A stretch of DNA of 64,000 nucleotides from Liquidambar formosana. Lineage: Eukaryota; Streptophyta; Magnoliopsida; Saxifragales; Altingiaceae. The notes under the pieces were generated by a model that ran no database searches, had not been told where the DNA came from, and was given only the letters and a program-made list of their open reading frames with translations. The position numbers and the translations under genes were made by a program. Shown here one piece after another: positions 1 through 13,563 of this stretch. Position 1 is the first letter of the stretch; each line of letters opens with the position of its first letter. Location of the stretch: positions 19,876,685 through 19,940,684 of the forward strand of contig CM077829.1 of the NCBI GenBank assembly GCA_039720395.1, written 5' to 3'.

Positions 1-3000
1 AAAAAAAAAAAAAAAAAAACCATCATGGGGTCTTACATATCGTGTCATGTATATATCACATATTCGTGTCAGTTATCCTAGCCTTGCACTATATATATAT
101 ATAGATATGCTGGGTATCCAACAGAAATACAATATTATGAGGGCATTATAGTTACAAGTTAGTAGGATGAATACGAAAATTTGAATCTATGCGTAGGGTT
201 GATTTCCACATGCTTTACAATTAACCAGAATGATCGACATTATGATAGTAAATTTGAACATAATGCACTGCACTGACAAGTTTAATCAAAAGAATGATTA
301 CCATCTATTTACTAGTAAAGATGTCCAATTTATTAAAAACATAGGAGAATGTTTGGAATGTGGCCCTAGTAATTAATTAACAATGCTGCATATACCCAAT
401 AAAATGTCTACCAGATACATCAATGAGTTATTGCCTCCAAAATTATATCTTCCTCAACTTAATAAGAATATATGTTCATTGAAGTTAGAAATACCAAATG
501 ATGATTAATTATTAGGAATCCTCCTATGCATCCTTCTGTTTTTAACGTTACTACTTTGTAGTTGAAATAATAAATAATTTTCCACCAAACTTAAATTACC
601 TAACGTTCGGCTTCGTCTTTTGTATCTAATTATGGTTGATCATGTATCAATACAACCACTAAAGGATCCCATTGTTGTTTGTTAGTGACGACAACTAGGA
701 TAGGCCAATTTATAATTTATTTAATTCTTATTATTTAAATCATATTATAATTAATTTCAAAACAAATGGAACCATAAATTATTTCTCATTAGGAACTAAT
801 TAACAATGTATAAGCAAGCACGTGATCTGAATTTCGACATTTAATACGATCAAATGGGTAAGTGACATTTATGAGATTATCCAATAAACTACATTTTTAT
901 GGTGAGGAAGTTGATCTTGCAATACCCTACTTTTCAAAGGAAGAGAAAACTTGAAAGAGAAGAATTAATGCTACCAAGCGACAGATGTACCCTAAACATG
1001 TATATTAAAAACTTTCCCTTTAATAGGAGGGGGGTTTTGGGATAAATGATGGATGATTGGATTAGATGAGAGATAGAAGCTACTTAATAATTGACTGGGG
1101 AGGATCCCTTTGCCTTGACAAACCCATCAACTATTTATTTTATTTTCGTAAGCGCACAGTAGTTAAATTTGTTTGGAAGATGCATAATAAGGAAAGGAAG
1201 TGAAGCAACCGGCCTTTAACCTAGTGATAAAAGAGGATGAGCTAGAAGGATAGAAATAGAATAAATTAGGATTTCAAACCCATCTAATTTTACATAAAAA
1301 AAATAAAAAAAAAATAAATAAATATGGAGGAGGAGGAGGAGGAGGAGGAGCAAGGAGAGGTCTATCCACATAAGAGTACCAAAGTTCCCAAGAGGCCTCT
1401 ATCAGTGGCCCCTATAGCCAGGGAGGCAGGGAAACCTGGCAGAACTATGTTTCTTAAGTGCACATGCAGTAATTTTTATTTTTTCCCTTTTCTGTCCTTT
1501 GTTGTTTTTCCTTTTGGTTTGTATTGTTGGTTTACTTAGCAGCAGCAGCAAAAAAATAAAAAAAAATCCCACCCCAATAAATAAATAAAGAATGAAGAAA
1601 GATAAACCCATCAAACTAGCTTACAGAAGGTTAGGTTTGCATTTATCTAGATACCAATTTCCAATGTTGACCAACTTAAAATTAATCATGTGGTCCCCAC
1701 GCATACTCCTCTTGTTTATGCTATTATGCTGCTCCTACATCCAAGCTAGTAATAGGAGTCTAAAATGACTAGCACAATATATGGATACCATACCAATGGT
1801 CTCATAGTTCGATAGCGTCTCGTATAAGTTGAATATTTTAGATTTTAATACCGAGTCAAGTAAAACATGTAAATAAGAGTGGGGAGTAAGGTTTTAACAT
1901 ATTCATTAAGGGATTGTTTGGTTATCCAGCTAAAAAGTAAAATAATTATAATTATATAATATATACCAAAGGCACATATCCATAATTGGACATGGGAAGA
2001 CTTTTTTTTTTTTTTTTGGTCAATTTGAAAAACGGAATCCAAATGTAAAAGCAATCTTGAGCGCGTACCGCGTGTGATTGTTGGTATACAAATTCTTTAT
2101 ACTCTAGATGATTGTCGGCTGGAACGGTATCTTTGTTAAAAATATTGAGTAGACTATAATCCTACGTAATTTCCTTAATTAATAGGCCAAAAGGAGAATT
2201 ATTTTGGTTAAATGTCATTTTCCAGAGTTTATATATATATATTAATATATTAATCATTAATTAATATTAATTATGTTCCATTTTTGTCTTGGTCAAAGCT
2301 GACCGTTGGCCTTTACCCCTCCGCTCTTTCCCACCAGCCTTTTAGTGGGCCTTCAAGTTTTCCATCAACACGATACAGCAAACAGTGAAATGACTTCAGT
2401 GCCCTTTTCATTCATTTCATTGATTCCCATGGTAATTCCCCCCCATATTCTGTAAATTTATGGTCTGCATCCTTTTTTTTTAAAATTTTTTTCTAGGGAC
2501 TGTTTTACATTGGTTGGTAGGGTGATATGAAGACAAATAATATTTTTAATTTTTATTTCAAAACGGGATATTTAGGGTTTTAGATATTGAGCTCCACTAA
2601 ACACAATTAATACTATTGTTGATCTACTTTGCATCAATTAGCACTTAAGATAATCTCTATTGACAATTAGTCTCAAGAGGGAATAAAAAGTTAAAATTAC
2701 TAAATTAGTACCTTCCACTTTTTGAGACACAAGTCTCAATAACTATTCATTTATCCTTTGATTATGAACCTTTTAACGTGTCAACGGGACTTTATCACCT
2801 AATCTACAACGTTTTCATAATCACGTCCTTTTTAAATGACAAATATAATAATTCTCTCACCCTGTACATAAATGGCTCAAATGCCAACTATTCAAATATG
2901 ATGGTAAGGTTGCTTTCGTAATTGGGTGTGAGATTTTGGATTCATCTTATTTTTTAAGTACATCTCATTTATCAAGCGATTCAATCACTTTGAGGCTTTA

Positions 3001-4042
3001 GTTCATAAATTTGGGAATATGATAAGATCTTGATAACCTAAATTTCCTCATACATAAAGAGAGAACATTGAATTCAAGTCTTTTCATTTCTTAAATCATA
3101 AAAGAGAGTTTGAATCTTACTAACTTAATAACTATACAATAATGGAAGGGTCAAGATTAAAGAACACACTTTTTTTTTTTAATACAATTATTGAGTTAAT
3201 GTATCTCGTAAAATCCAATGGTGTCATCATTATGTTGTTAGCTCATTTTTCAATTAACTTTTTTGAAGACAAATTAGATGAATCAAGATTTAATAACTTC
3301 AGCATTATTTAAAAAATTGAGTGTAGAAATTATATCTCTTTTCCATTTAATGGACGATCCATTGAAATTCGGATCATTCATAACACGTGAAACTTGCCAA
3401 AACATGTAGAACCTATATTATAAGAACGATTCAAATTTTATGGGATCATTTATTGCAATGAAAGAGGACCCTTGCTCGTATTGACATATATTGATTTCTT
3501 GTTTTGTTAGTAAGGAGAAAAAACAAGGAAAGAAAAAAAAAAACACGAAAAGAAAACATGCAAGGGTATTCTTGTCAAATAAAAAACATATACTTACAGT
3601 CCCCTGCAAGCAAGCAAACATATGCATAAATGCATAATTTAATAAATGAATAATTTTTCTTTTTCACCTACTGCAATGAAATGATAAATCTTAAAATTGT
3701 AATCCAACAAAAGAACTGAAGAAGCTTCTTCTTCAAACTTTTCTAATTTTCCCCTTTATATAAATTTACTCGAAAACCATGACTCACCTCTTTCGAAAAG
3801 ACTGTTACGAAGTGCGAGAAGCAGGTAAAACACAAGAACCCTTCAGATCTGCTCCTCATATCCACTGAGTCGAACTCGCATTGATCCACTGTGTCCACTC
3901 CTTCTTCCGATTCCGTCAATGGTGGTTCTCCGGCGGAATTTGCCGGAGCTCCGATGAGTGACGGAGGTCTCCGGCTGAGCTCCGGTGAAGCTATGACGAA
4001 TTGAGGTTGGGGCGGGGGGAGGAGGGCTAGTGAGCGAAGAAG
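1..4042. other. Intergenic region upstream of the NT-C2 gene
   Basis: This is AT-rich DNA without a supportable gene. It holds homopolymer runs (A-tract at 1-19, T-tract near 2001-2018), a short GGA microsatellite near 1326-1350 and a possible SINE at 1210-1318. The last few hundred bases before 4043 should contain the promoter and 5' UTR of the NT-C2 gene. I could not fix a TATA box or start site there. Confidence 0.5.
1210..1318 (+). repeat. Possible SINE remnant with A-rich tail
   Basis: The segment has a box-A-like stretch (AACCTAGTGATAAAAG) and, about 50 bp on, a box-B-like stretch (GGATTTCAAACCC). It ends in an A-rich tail at about 1295-1318. This is the layout of tRNA-derived plant SINEs. 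No clear target duplication was found, so the call is tentative. Confidence 0.3.
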
Positions 4043-7000
4043 ATGTTCAAGTCGGCGAGATGGAGGAGCGAGAAGAACAAGATCAAAGCTGTTTTCAAAT
4101 TGCAGTTTCATGCCACTCAGGTATATATATCCCAATTTTCTATCCTAAACAGTGGTGAAAAAAAAAAAAAAAAAAAAAAAGAAAGATTTTGAATTTTTTC
4201 CTACCCGGTGTTTGGTTGCCGAGAAAGTGGAGGAAAGCAAATAAAATGTTGACCCTTGTTTTCTCTTCTTGTTATCTTTTCCTCCCTAAAATGAGAACCT
4301 CAACAGTCAACTGAGCCAAGCATTTGTAGTTAGCTTACTCCTTGTTTTCTTTTCCTCCCTAAAGTGAGAACTTCCAACTCATCTGAGCCAAACATTTGTA
4401 GTCAGCTCAATCGGATTCAAAATTTCAAAATTTCTTTTCTTTTTCCTCTGTTTTCCTCCGCAACCAAACGGAGAATTGGAGAAGCATTTGGGTATAGGAA
4501 GCAGTAAATGGGAAATGTGATTGCGTAGTTGGGCAATTGAGGGACTTTGATTAACAAGAAGAAAGGAAAAAAGAGTCGAGAACTTCTTCTCTTTCCTCCA
4601 TTTCTCGGCAATCGAACTGAGAATTTGGGAGGAATGTGGGTATAGGAAGCAGTACTAGGGGTAATGTGCTTGGGAAATTGGAGAATTAAGAGACTTGTGA
4701 TTTGTATTTTCAGGTGCCACAGGTAGTGGGGGATGCATTGATGATATCTGTGGTTCCGGCGGATGTGGGAAGGCCGACGGCAAGACTAGAGAAATCTGCT
4801 GTTCGAGACGGAAGCTGTTACTGGGAAAATCCTGTCTGTGAAACTGTGAAATTTGTTCAAGAGCCGAAAACAGGGAAGATTCATGAGAGAGTCTATCACT
4901 TTCTCATATCGAATGTAAGAAATTGTTACCAATTTTTTGATCGTTTAGTGTTCTGTAATTGTTAAGTTTTTGATAGCATGGTTTAATTTGTGGGTTCTTC
5001 TAGGGATCGTCAAAAATGGGTCTTGTCGGAGAAGTTTCTTTTGATTTTGCAGATTATGCTGAGGCAACTAAGACTTCTTGTGTATCTCTTCCCCTTAAGA
5101 ATTCGAAGTCTGGTGCAATTTTACATGTTAGTACTCTTTTTCTCTCTCATTTATGCTTGTCAGAGAGAACAAAGCTTTCCCAATTAAAAGCTGTCACAAG
5201 GCGTCTGCTTGCGAACGTTGTCAATAAATTTAAGTATTATTAAAGTCTATTACTGGATGTAAAAATTCCTCATATGTGTAGTTCTTGTTCTTGGAACTAG
5301 GTTTCAATTCAGAGGATGCAGGAAAATTTTGATCAAAGGTGATCATGAATCTTTGTAATTGTTTATGAGCTCTTTCAATTTCAATCTATTTGTGTTTGCA
5401 TTTATAATTTTTTGATTGTAAATTTGCCCTTCTCTGCAAGTATATGCAGGGAGGTTGAAGAAAGTGAAGATGTGAAAATCAAACCCCAGGACAGAAGCTT
5501 GAAAGCCCAATTAAGCAATGGTGATATAGATGAAAGCATCGAGAGTAATCCTACTGAAGTAAGGTTTCATCCCATACACCCAAAGAACACATTGGTATTC
5601 TTAAAAATGTATTTTTCTCTTTTAATTCTCAACGTTTACATAGTTAAAGAAATTAAAATAATGAAATTTTCAAAGAACTGTTACTTTTATTGCTCTGGTA
5701 CTTTCTATTTTTGGTTAAAAAATGATTGATGGAAGTAGGCTATGAATCTTTTTCTTAATTGTTTCACAGGATGCGCCTTTCAATAAAACCACTTCCCATG
5801 TTGCCGAATTGAATGGTAACCACAGAGCATCAAGTGGATCTGATATTACAATTTCAAGTTCTGAGAGCAGTTCTGGACTTAATACCCCACGAGAACTTGG
5901 GCTAAAGAATAGTAACATGCATGAGGATCCTACGAGTTTCCTATCATCTTTGAGCAACGCCTCTGAGTGTCAAGAACCAACAGCCAATGTCTCAACAGGA
6001 ATCTACCAAGAGCAACAGAGAACACAATGGGAGTGGTCAGTGGGTTCTGATCATGGAGTAAGTACAGATGACTCCACAAACAGTTGCCACGACACCCTTT
6101 CAAAAGAAAGGTCTCAACAGTCTTCAGATGTAGAAATCGAAAAGCTCAAAACAGATCTTGTTGCTTTGGCTAGGCAGGCAGAAGTATCAGAGTTGGAGTT
6201 ACAGACTCTCCGAAAACAGATTGTGAGGGAGGGCAAAAGGGGGCAGGATCTCTCCAGAGAAGTCACTAGCCTGAAGGAGGAAAGAGATGCACTCAAGGCA
6301 GAATGTGAAAAATTCAAGGGCTTTCAGAAAGAGGTTAAAGTTAAACATAAGTTGCAGTTTGACGGTGGGGATCCACGAGCTCTTCTTGAAGAACTCAGAC
6401 AAGAACTGAACCATGAGAAAGACCTGAATGCTAATCTTCGGTTACAACTGCAAAAGACACAGGAGTCAAACTCTGAGTTGATGCTCGCTGTACAAGACCT
6501 TGATGAAATCTTGGAGCAGAAGAACAGGGAAACATCCAATTTTTCAAACAAAACAGCAATCAGCGAGAATGGCGAAGAGTTACAAAAAGCCATTTCAAAA
6601 CGTCAAATGGATGAGGATGTGGAGCAAAAAGCACTGGAAGAGCTTGTGAAGGAGCACAGTGATGCCAAGGAAGTATACTTACTTGAGCAAAAGATCGTAG
6701 ACCTCTATGATGAAATAGAGATCTATAGGAGAGATAAAGATGAGCTAGAGATGCAGATGGAGCAGCTTGCCCTTGATTATGAGATATTGAAACAGGAAAA
6801 CCATGACATCTCCTACAAATTAGAGCAAAGTGAGCTGCAAGAACAACTGAAGATGCAATATGAATGCTCGGGTTCTTTTGCTACAATGAATGAACTTGAA
6901 AACCAGATTGATGACTTGGAAAACGAACTCAAGAAGCAAGAAAAAGAATTCTCGGACTCTTTGGCCACAATAAATGAACTTGAAACCCATCTCAAGAGCT

Positions 7001-9416
7001 TGGAGGAAGAACTGGAAAAACAATCACAGGGATTTGAGGCTGACCTGGAAGCTGTGACACGTGCCAAAGTTGAGCAGGAGCAAAGAGCCATCCGAGCAGA
7101 GGAAGCCTTGAGAAAGACAAGATGGAAGAATGCTAATACGGCACAGAGGCTTCAAGAGGAATTTAGAAGGCTTTCCATGCAAATGGCATCTACTTTTGAT
7201 GCAAATGAGAAGCTGGCTATGAAAGCGCTGGCAGAAGCCAGTGAACTGCGTTTGCAGAATAGTCGTCTAGAAGAAATGCTACAGAAAACTTATCAGGAGC
7301 TCGAGTTCGTTAGGGGTGACAATGAAACAAAGCTAAGTGAACTTTCTGGCCAAATAAATTTGAAGAGAGATCAAATAGAACAAATGTTATTGGAAATTGA
7401 AAACAAGTCCAAGCAGCTCAAACTTCAAAAAAAGCATGACGAAGAAATGTGTTGGGTTCATTCTCAGGAGATCCGAATGCTCCAAGCTGAGATTGGAACG
7501 CTTGTAACAGAGAATAAAGGCCTTTCTGAGCAGGCAGCACAGAGAGAAGATTTGAGAGCTGAGTTAGAACAAATGAAGACTTCAAGTAGGGAAACCGAGC
7601 TGCTGCTACAAAGAGAGAATATGCAAAGAAATGAACTGAAAAGTACAATTGCTTTAGCGAGGAAGGAGGCAGAGAAGTCACTGGAGGAATTAAATATAAT
7701 GAGGTCTTTAAAAGATGAGAAGGAGACAATAATTGGAAATCTACAATCAGAGTTGGAAACCCTTGGATCTCAGTATAATGAACTGAGGCATTCTTTGTTT
7801 GGGGATGAGTTAGAGAAAGAGAAACTGCGAAAGCAGGTATTTCAATTAAAGGGTGACCTAAAGAAGAAGGAGGATGCATTCACCACTATGGAGAAGAAGC
7901 TCAAGGATAGCAACGGACGCACAACAGTGTCAAATGGAACGAAAACAACAACAAGAAACAATAAAGCTGCCCAAGAACCTCGTGGCTCTAAAGAGCTTAC
8001 CAATCTGAGGGAGAAAATAAAATTGCTTGAGGTAAATTTATCAACTCCATCTACTAGTTAAAAACAGAAGTTTGAACATCCTATGAATTAATGGTAGATT
8101 GAGTTCAGAAGATTACAAATATCACTGGGAAAAAGACAGTTTTGCTGGGTGCCCAAAAATGGACAAATTCCTTTTTCATTATGCTATTATATTTATGGTC
8201 TTCTGATCATGATCATAGCCTTCCTACAATGTTTTTATAGCTTTGTTAATAATGCTATCTTGATCTGTTCATCTCAGTTGTGGTGGACACCATAATGCTC
8301 AATGATTTACGGTACTGGCAATGTTTCTTGTCTTGCAGGGACAAATAAAACTGAAGGAAAATGCTCTAGAAAAGTCGACGAATTCGTTTTTGGAGAAGGA
8401 AAAGGATCTTCAGAATAAAATTGAAGAATTAGAAAGCAGAATGGAAGAACTCAATCAGAATAGCACGAGATTTTGTGAATACCAGTTCGAAAAGGTGAGC
8501 AGCTGTTTATTTCATATAATGCATCAGAAACATGCATTTTCTTATACATTATATATTTTATAGAGGTATTAGTAATCAGTATTATACCAGAGAACTATTC
8601 TTGAAGGTTTTTTATTAGCTGTTTTTGACTCTGTGTGGAGTGTGGACAAAAAGTACTACAAACCTTATTATAACATACCTCTTGAACTGTCCATATCTCC
8701 CATCATTGGTTTCCTTTTGAGTTGCTGTTTGGCTGGAGTCTCAACTTGATTCATCTGTTTATTCAATTTTCAAAATGTCAAGTTAAATTGCTGTCAATGT
8801 TGTACTTCCTAATATTTGCTACTTAATACCATCTGTGTAATAAGCAACAATTGAGGCAGTGGTTAAACTTGTGATACAGTTAACTAAAGAGACAGGGGAC
8901 ATTACTTTGAACGGCATTATGCATGAAGAAATGATAGATATAGAGAGAAATACGAGCACTATGGCAAGCACACCCAAAGAAAATGGGATTGGAATGTCAA
9001 TAATCAAGAGGTATGAGTCGATGAAAAAAAAATAAATTATCTTCTGAGTCAGTTTTGTAACTTTTGTTCTACCTCAATCCTAGTTGTTGACTTGGTGTGT
9101 AGTTGAGGATAATCCAGCTGAGTATAGTTCATCACTAATAAAAATTTATTGATTTTTTGGCCCCTGCAGCAATGGTGAAGTTCTATTGGAGAAAGATCTG
9201 AAGGCATCCACTTTTAATACCAGAGATCAGGGATGCCTTGATGAATTGTTTACTGAAATGGCATTACTGAAGGAGAGGAACAAATCAATGGAAGGTGAAT
9301 TGAAGGAAATGCAGGAGAGATATTCAGAGATAAGTCTCAAGTTTGCAGAGGTTGAAGGTGAAAGGCAACAGCTTGTGATGACTGTACGCAACCTTAAGAA
9401 TGTTAAGAAGTGCTAA
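4043..9416 (+). CDS. NT-C2 domain, long coiled-coil protein (EEIG1/EHBP1-N-terminal type, myosin-heavy-chain-like)
   Basis: Nine coding exons are proposed: 4043-4120, 4714-4914, 5004-5126, 5301-5338, 5450-5558, 5770-8031, 8339-8494, 8880-9010 and 9170-9416. All have GT-AG borders and matching phases, giving 1,114 residues. The start MFKSARWRSEKNKIKAVFKL and the segment with GDALMISVVPADVGRPTARL are typical of the plant NT-C2 domain (about residues 1-150), a lipid-binding C2-like fold. A Ser-rich linker follows, then about 850 residues of heptad-rich Glu/Lys/Leu coiled coil ending VRNLKNVKKC. The family includes Arabidopsis proteins annotated as myosin-heavy-chain-related, but there is no motor domain. 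The likely role is membrane-linked scaffolding or tethering, an inference from architecture. A 73-bp tandem duplication lies in intron 1. The exact 5' UTR and any alternative splicing are not visible. Confidence 0.9.
4255..4660 (+). repeat. Tandemly duplicated segments in intron 1 of the NT-C2 gene
   Basis: A segment containing CCTCCCTAAA, GAGCCAA and CATTTGTAGT occurs at about 4265-4337 and again 73 bp downstream. A second pair sharing GGGTATAGGAAGCAGTA is found near 4490 and 4638. They lie wholly inside intron 1 and do not touch the splice sites. Confidence 0.6.
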
Positions 9417-11159
9417 TTGGTGTTCCTTCAAACTGGAAACTGGGTATTATGTGTAGGTGAAGCAGCTTGGTGTGCCTTTTCGGAAAATGCAGATGTCACA
9501 GTTCCGTCCAAGTCTTGTTCAGAATAAAAATAATGTGTATATGGGTAATATATATTTTCTTTCTTTCTTTCTTTCAAATGATATCTTTCTTCCTCATTGG
9601 TTGCAATACAGAATTACAAATTAGATTTCGATTGTAGGTAGACCGTAGATGTGCTTCTGTGTTCAATTCACGTTCTTTTTATTTTTATTTTTATTTTTTT
9701 ATAGTTTTTTCTTGGGTACAATCATTTTGTAATTTCATTATAGCTTGTCAAGATAAGAGTGACAATCCTATCGTTAATATATTCTTTTCATTTTTACTTG
9801 TGAAAATAAGATAGATTAGTGCATGGCTTTTTTCTTTTGTATACCCAATCGAAAATATATGGCATATGTTTGCAGTGATTGTGGTCACAAAATCTTTGTC
9901 AATTTACAATAAAATATGGGTTGATTACATTCATTCTGGGATAATCTGGAGAGAAGTTCAGTCAAAGTTGATAAGTTGGTTCTACATTTTCTTGTTAATG
10001 TTGGAGACTCTATTGTCAAGGGATATGACTGAATTTCTAGGTTGAGCACTCTCTAGACTTGTTTCCACTGTTTAAGGGGAGCACGGTCCATTTTGGATTA
10101 TAGGGCCAGCCGGCTCAATAGAATTTGAGGTCTAAGGCAAAAACTAAGTGAGGATTCTTTAATATTATATTAATATAAATAACATCAGGTAAACTCTATG
10201 TATAGTAAGAAAAATTTATTTAAAATTCATTCTTCTTGCTTTTTGAGATGCAAAATTATTAATTAAGTTTTTTTTACATGCATATCCTCTGTGCTTGAAC
10301 TTCTTGTTATAATTTGTTTGTAATTGGTAAAGAAGTTATTGATCAAGAACTTCTTTTTGAGAAAACTGATCGATTTATTTTCTTCTAATTCTTTTTTCTT
10401 AATTTTTTTTTTCATATACAGATTTGTATTTTTAGTAGACATATTTATACATAGGGAAAAAAAAAAAAAAAAAAAAAAAAGGAAAGAAAGAAAGACCTTA
10501 CAAACAAAAACACCCTCCCTTTATAAAGAAATAAACTAAAGTTTAATGAAACTAAAATCTAGAGTTTAAAAAACAATAGAACTCAACACCGTGGGAATAA
10601 AAGAATGTATGAATGATTAGAATGTTTGGAACAAATAATGGAGCCTCTCCTTTGTTTTGGGGCTTTAGGCAACCACCTTAGTTAGCCGGCCTGCTTTTGA
10701 ATGTGAATTAGGCCATTTTGGTTGTTCAGAAATTCCCCTTCAAACTTAATTAAGTTGTGGTCGTTGGGAAAAAGGCCAGTTGTTGATTAAAGTCCATTCT
10801 CTGCAGCTGAATAGACGTGCAGCAATCTCCTTGCTTGCTTAGAGCTCTCCATGGGAATCTTGAACGACTCACCAGGCAGACATATCATCCTATATAGAAT
10901 ACATCCATCCATGGTCATTCGCTCCAGTAACATTCACCCATTGAACAGCTGGCTCGTGTGTACTAGATTGACCATGACATTTATAGAGATTGGACTGGCA
11001 CTTTTGTACTATTCCTAAAGAGATTGACCATGAAATTTACAGAGCCAGACCCTCCTGTGCCCCCCTGTCGATCCAATGATTAGGCATAGGCATTGTGATT
11101 TGTAGTGTAATACAGATTTTAGGATAGCTCAGGGAAGCTAATAACAAGGGAATTACTCT
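9417..11159. other. 3' flank of the NT-C2 gene and gene-free DNA
   Basis: AATAAA-like signals near 9524 may serve the NT-C2 transcript. Further on, GCCAGCCGGCT near 10107 faces an inverted GCCGGC-containing end near 10685. This resembles the termini of hAT-like elements with GGCCGG ends, but no target duplication could be fixed. An A-run of about 24 bases is at 10457-10480. No gene was recognised. Confidence 0.4.
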
Positions 11160-11857
11160 TTGGAAGGGAATGATTTGTTGGTGTGGTGCAAGGATTTTAA
11201 AGAGTTATTTTCGGTGAAATCTTATTATAAGTTATTGTCTTTTAGTAGAGTTTCTTTTTTGCCGGCAAAATTTGGATTGCTTCGGTTCCTTCTAAAGTCC
11301 TCTTTTTCACTTGGTTAGTGAATAGAGACAAATGTTTGACCTTGAACTATTTGATTTCTAAAAGATGGGTTTTGATAAATAGATGTACGGCTGTTGACCA
11401 GCTTTTCATTCATTGTCAAGCGGCGTGAAGCCTTTGGATGCTTATTCTTAACCTTTTCGAAACTCATTGGGTTATGCCTTCTCATGCCTGGCCATAATCT
11501 TTTTGTGGGTTGGAGGATCAAGACAAGGAACAAAATGGCTAAATTGGTATGGGATATGGCTCCACATGCATTTTTTTGATGCCTTTGGAGAGAGAAATCT
11601 TTGAACCTTTGAAGATAAGGAATCTTCAATCATTGAACTCAAGTCTTCTCTTATTAAAACTTTTTTTTAGTGGTTTCATAGTTAAACTAATGTCCTTAAC
11701 ACCTCTTTTGTTTGTTTTTTCGATATGCTAAAGTTATAGATTGGGGTTTGGGTTTTTTTTTTTGCCCAACTCTTATATATTCCTTATATACTTAGGCTTT
11801 GCCCCCCTCCGCACTCCTTCTTTAAATACAATACTTCATCAAAAAAAAAAAAAAAAA
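11160..11857 (+). mobile_element. 3' end of a LINE (zf-RVT region remnant) with poly(A)
   Basis: Conceptual translation with breaks gives pieces such as FSVKSYYKLL, LVNRDKCLTLNYL and RWVLINRCTAVDQLFIHC. This is the zinc-binding 'zf-RVT' region found at the end of plant LINE ORF2. Stops and frameshifts interrupt it. The segment ends in 17 A at 11841-11857, as expected for a LINE 3' end. It lies between the NT-C2 gene and the LOR array and is inactive. Confidence 0.65.
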
Positions 11858-12432
11858 CTCGTGGTAGCCTTTTCCTAATATAATTGTTTTGTTGTAGCCG
11901 AGCTTTTAAAGGTTGGTTTGTTTTCTGATTTCACTTCAGAGACCTAGGTTCGAGTCTTGGCGGAAGGCAAAATAGTACAAATTAATTTTCCAAAAGTCCT
12001 CTGAAACAAATCCCATAAGAGCGCACTTGTCCTTTCTACGCTACGAATTAGAAAAGTGCTCCGTATTTGACTATTTGGGATTCAAGCCAAAGCCAATTTC
12101 ATCAGGAACAAATAGGTCGACAATTCCCAGTAAAAGACTTAAAATGTCACTAAAATCAGCCAGCAGCCAGCAGACTTTATACATCAAGGTGTGAGACAGT
12201 GTTCTATTTCTTGCCAACTTCCTATATCATAGAAAATAATTAGTCTCAATAGCTTACATCTCAACAACAATATGAATCTACCAATTTGTTGTGAGAACCC
12301 TTTACATCTCTCGCTGGCTTCATTGCTTGCATAACGTTGTTTATATTCCCTGAGGTCTTCAATTAAACCCTTGGTGCAAGTAACTTGTGCATCTTTGAGA
12401 TTGCGCTGAAAATTTTATCATGTGGAAGCTAT

Positions 12433-13254
12433 TCACATTCTATGACAGATTAATCCGTAAACACTCACAAGAGCCATGATAAGGGCATGGTCTTTTTGGG
12501 GCTCCACCACCAGTGTTAATACATCATCCCCAAATTGTATTCCTGACGATGTTTGCTTCTGCTTTACCTGTACAGATAGCAGTCAACTGTAATCATCAAT
12601 AGCATAGAATTACAATACACACACATATGTATGTGAGACCAAAATACCAATAACTCAGATAGCTCACCTCCGCAACAAGTTCTCCCTTGCTGTCGATTAT
12701 TTTGAATGCTGATTTGCCAGCCAAGCCTTCAAACCTGTAACAAGTTGCTTGATCTTCATCAAGCCTCAGAGTAACCTGGCAGGGTGAATTTCCATTTAGA
12801 ATTCTTATAGTTTTTCTAACTTGAAACCACGGCTTCTCATTATTCACCGTTGAACCAGTGCATCTATAACCGTCCCAACATCCAAAAACTCGTAATTTCT
12901 GCATAAACAATAGTTAGATTTGAAGAAAAACAAATTCAATTTGGTCTTGTCATTCAAAAGAGTTGCATATTGTCCATTAGTTTTAAATCCTCATGATATA
13001 ATATTGGGTTTCATTGAACGTACCCTTCGAAGTATTGTAAAGAGAACTTTGCCTTGGAGATCCATGAGATAAACTTCACTGCTGCACTTTGTGTCATAAT
13101 TATCAATACGATAAACAATCTCGCCATTCGAATTATAGACGGTGCATCCATTTCCTTGTATGACAAGTGACTTCATCCATATAGTGAATGTTTCTCTCCT
13201 CAAAGGGATATAAGAAGTAGAAGCAACAGCTGTTTGAGGATGAACCTCGGCCAT
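12433..13254 (-). CDS. LURP-one-related (LOR) protein, copy 1
   Basis: Three exons read on the minus strand: 13254-13024, 12898-12668 and 12567-12433. All junctions are phase 0, and the product is 198 residues. The chosen start gives MAEVHPQ, the usual beginning of the LOR8-like group (copies 2-4 begin MARVHP, MAKVHP and MAKVYP). Core motifs are TIWMKSLVIQGNGCTVYNS, GEIVYRIDNYDTKC and VYLMDLQGKVLFTI, then WFQVRK and AFKIIDS, and finally VVEPQKDHALIMALVSVYGL. The fold is the tubby-C-like beta barrel. Some Arabidopsis family members (LURP1, LOR1) act in defence against oomycetes, but the function here is not shown. It is the first of four tandem copies. An upstream LOR-family motif is at 13553-13563. 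Confidence 0.9.
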
Positions 13255-13552
13255 TTGTAAAAGAAAAAGTGAGCCTTGCTGATAAAGAGACCCCACCCCT
13301 TCTTCCTTTAACCATTATGAAACACTTGGTCGGTTTGAGACTTTAAATATGTTGGGAAAAAAAACAAAGAGTAGAAAATGTGAATTCAGTTTTGTGGAAA
13401 TGGGAAGAAAAGTCCAATGATAACATGGGACTTCTAGGTTACATGACATGCATGATCACGTGTATGGTATGCGCGCACAAGGGTACGGAGAGAACGTTTA
13501 CTTTGTTTTCCAGGTGAGTATTTTCAATTTTGTGCTTCATTTTCTGAGGGTG

Positions 13553-13563
13553 TTGATGTCATG
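13553..13563 (-). promoter_or_regulatory. Conserved upstream motif of LOR copy 1
   Basis: The plus-strand string TTGATGTCATG lies about 300 bp upstream of the copy 1 start. The same 11 bases occur upstream of copies 2, 3 and 4. It contains TGATGTCA, close to the bZIP/TGA-type palindrome TGACGTCA. Transcription-factor binding is an inference. Confidence 0.45.

Noticed and set aside
1324..1539. Open frame starting with a run of Glu
   Set aside because: The start is a GGA microsatellite and the rest has no recognisable motif.
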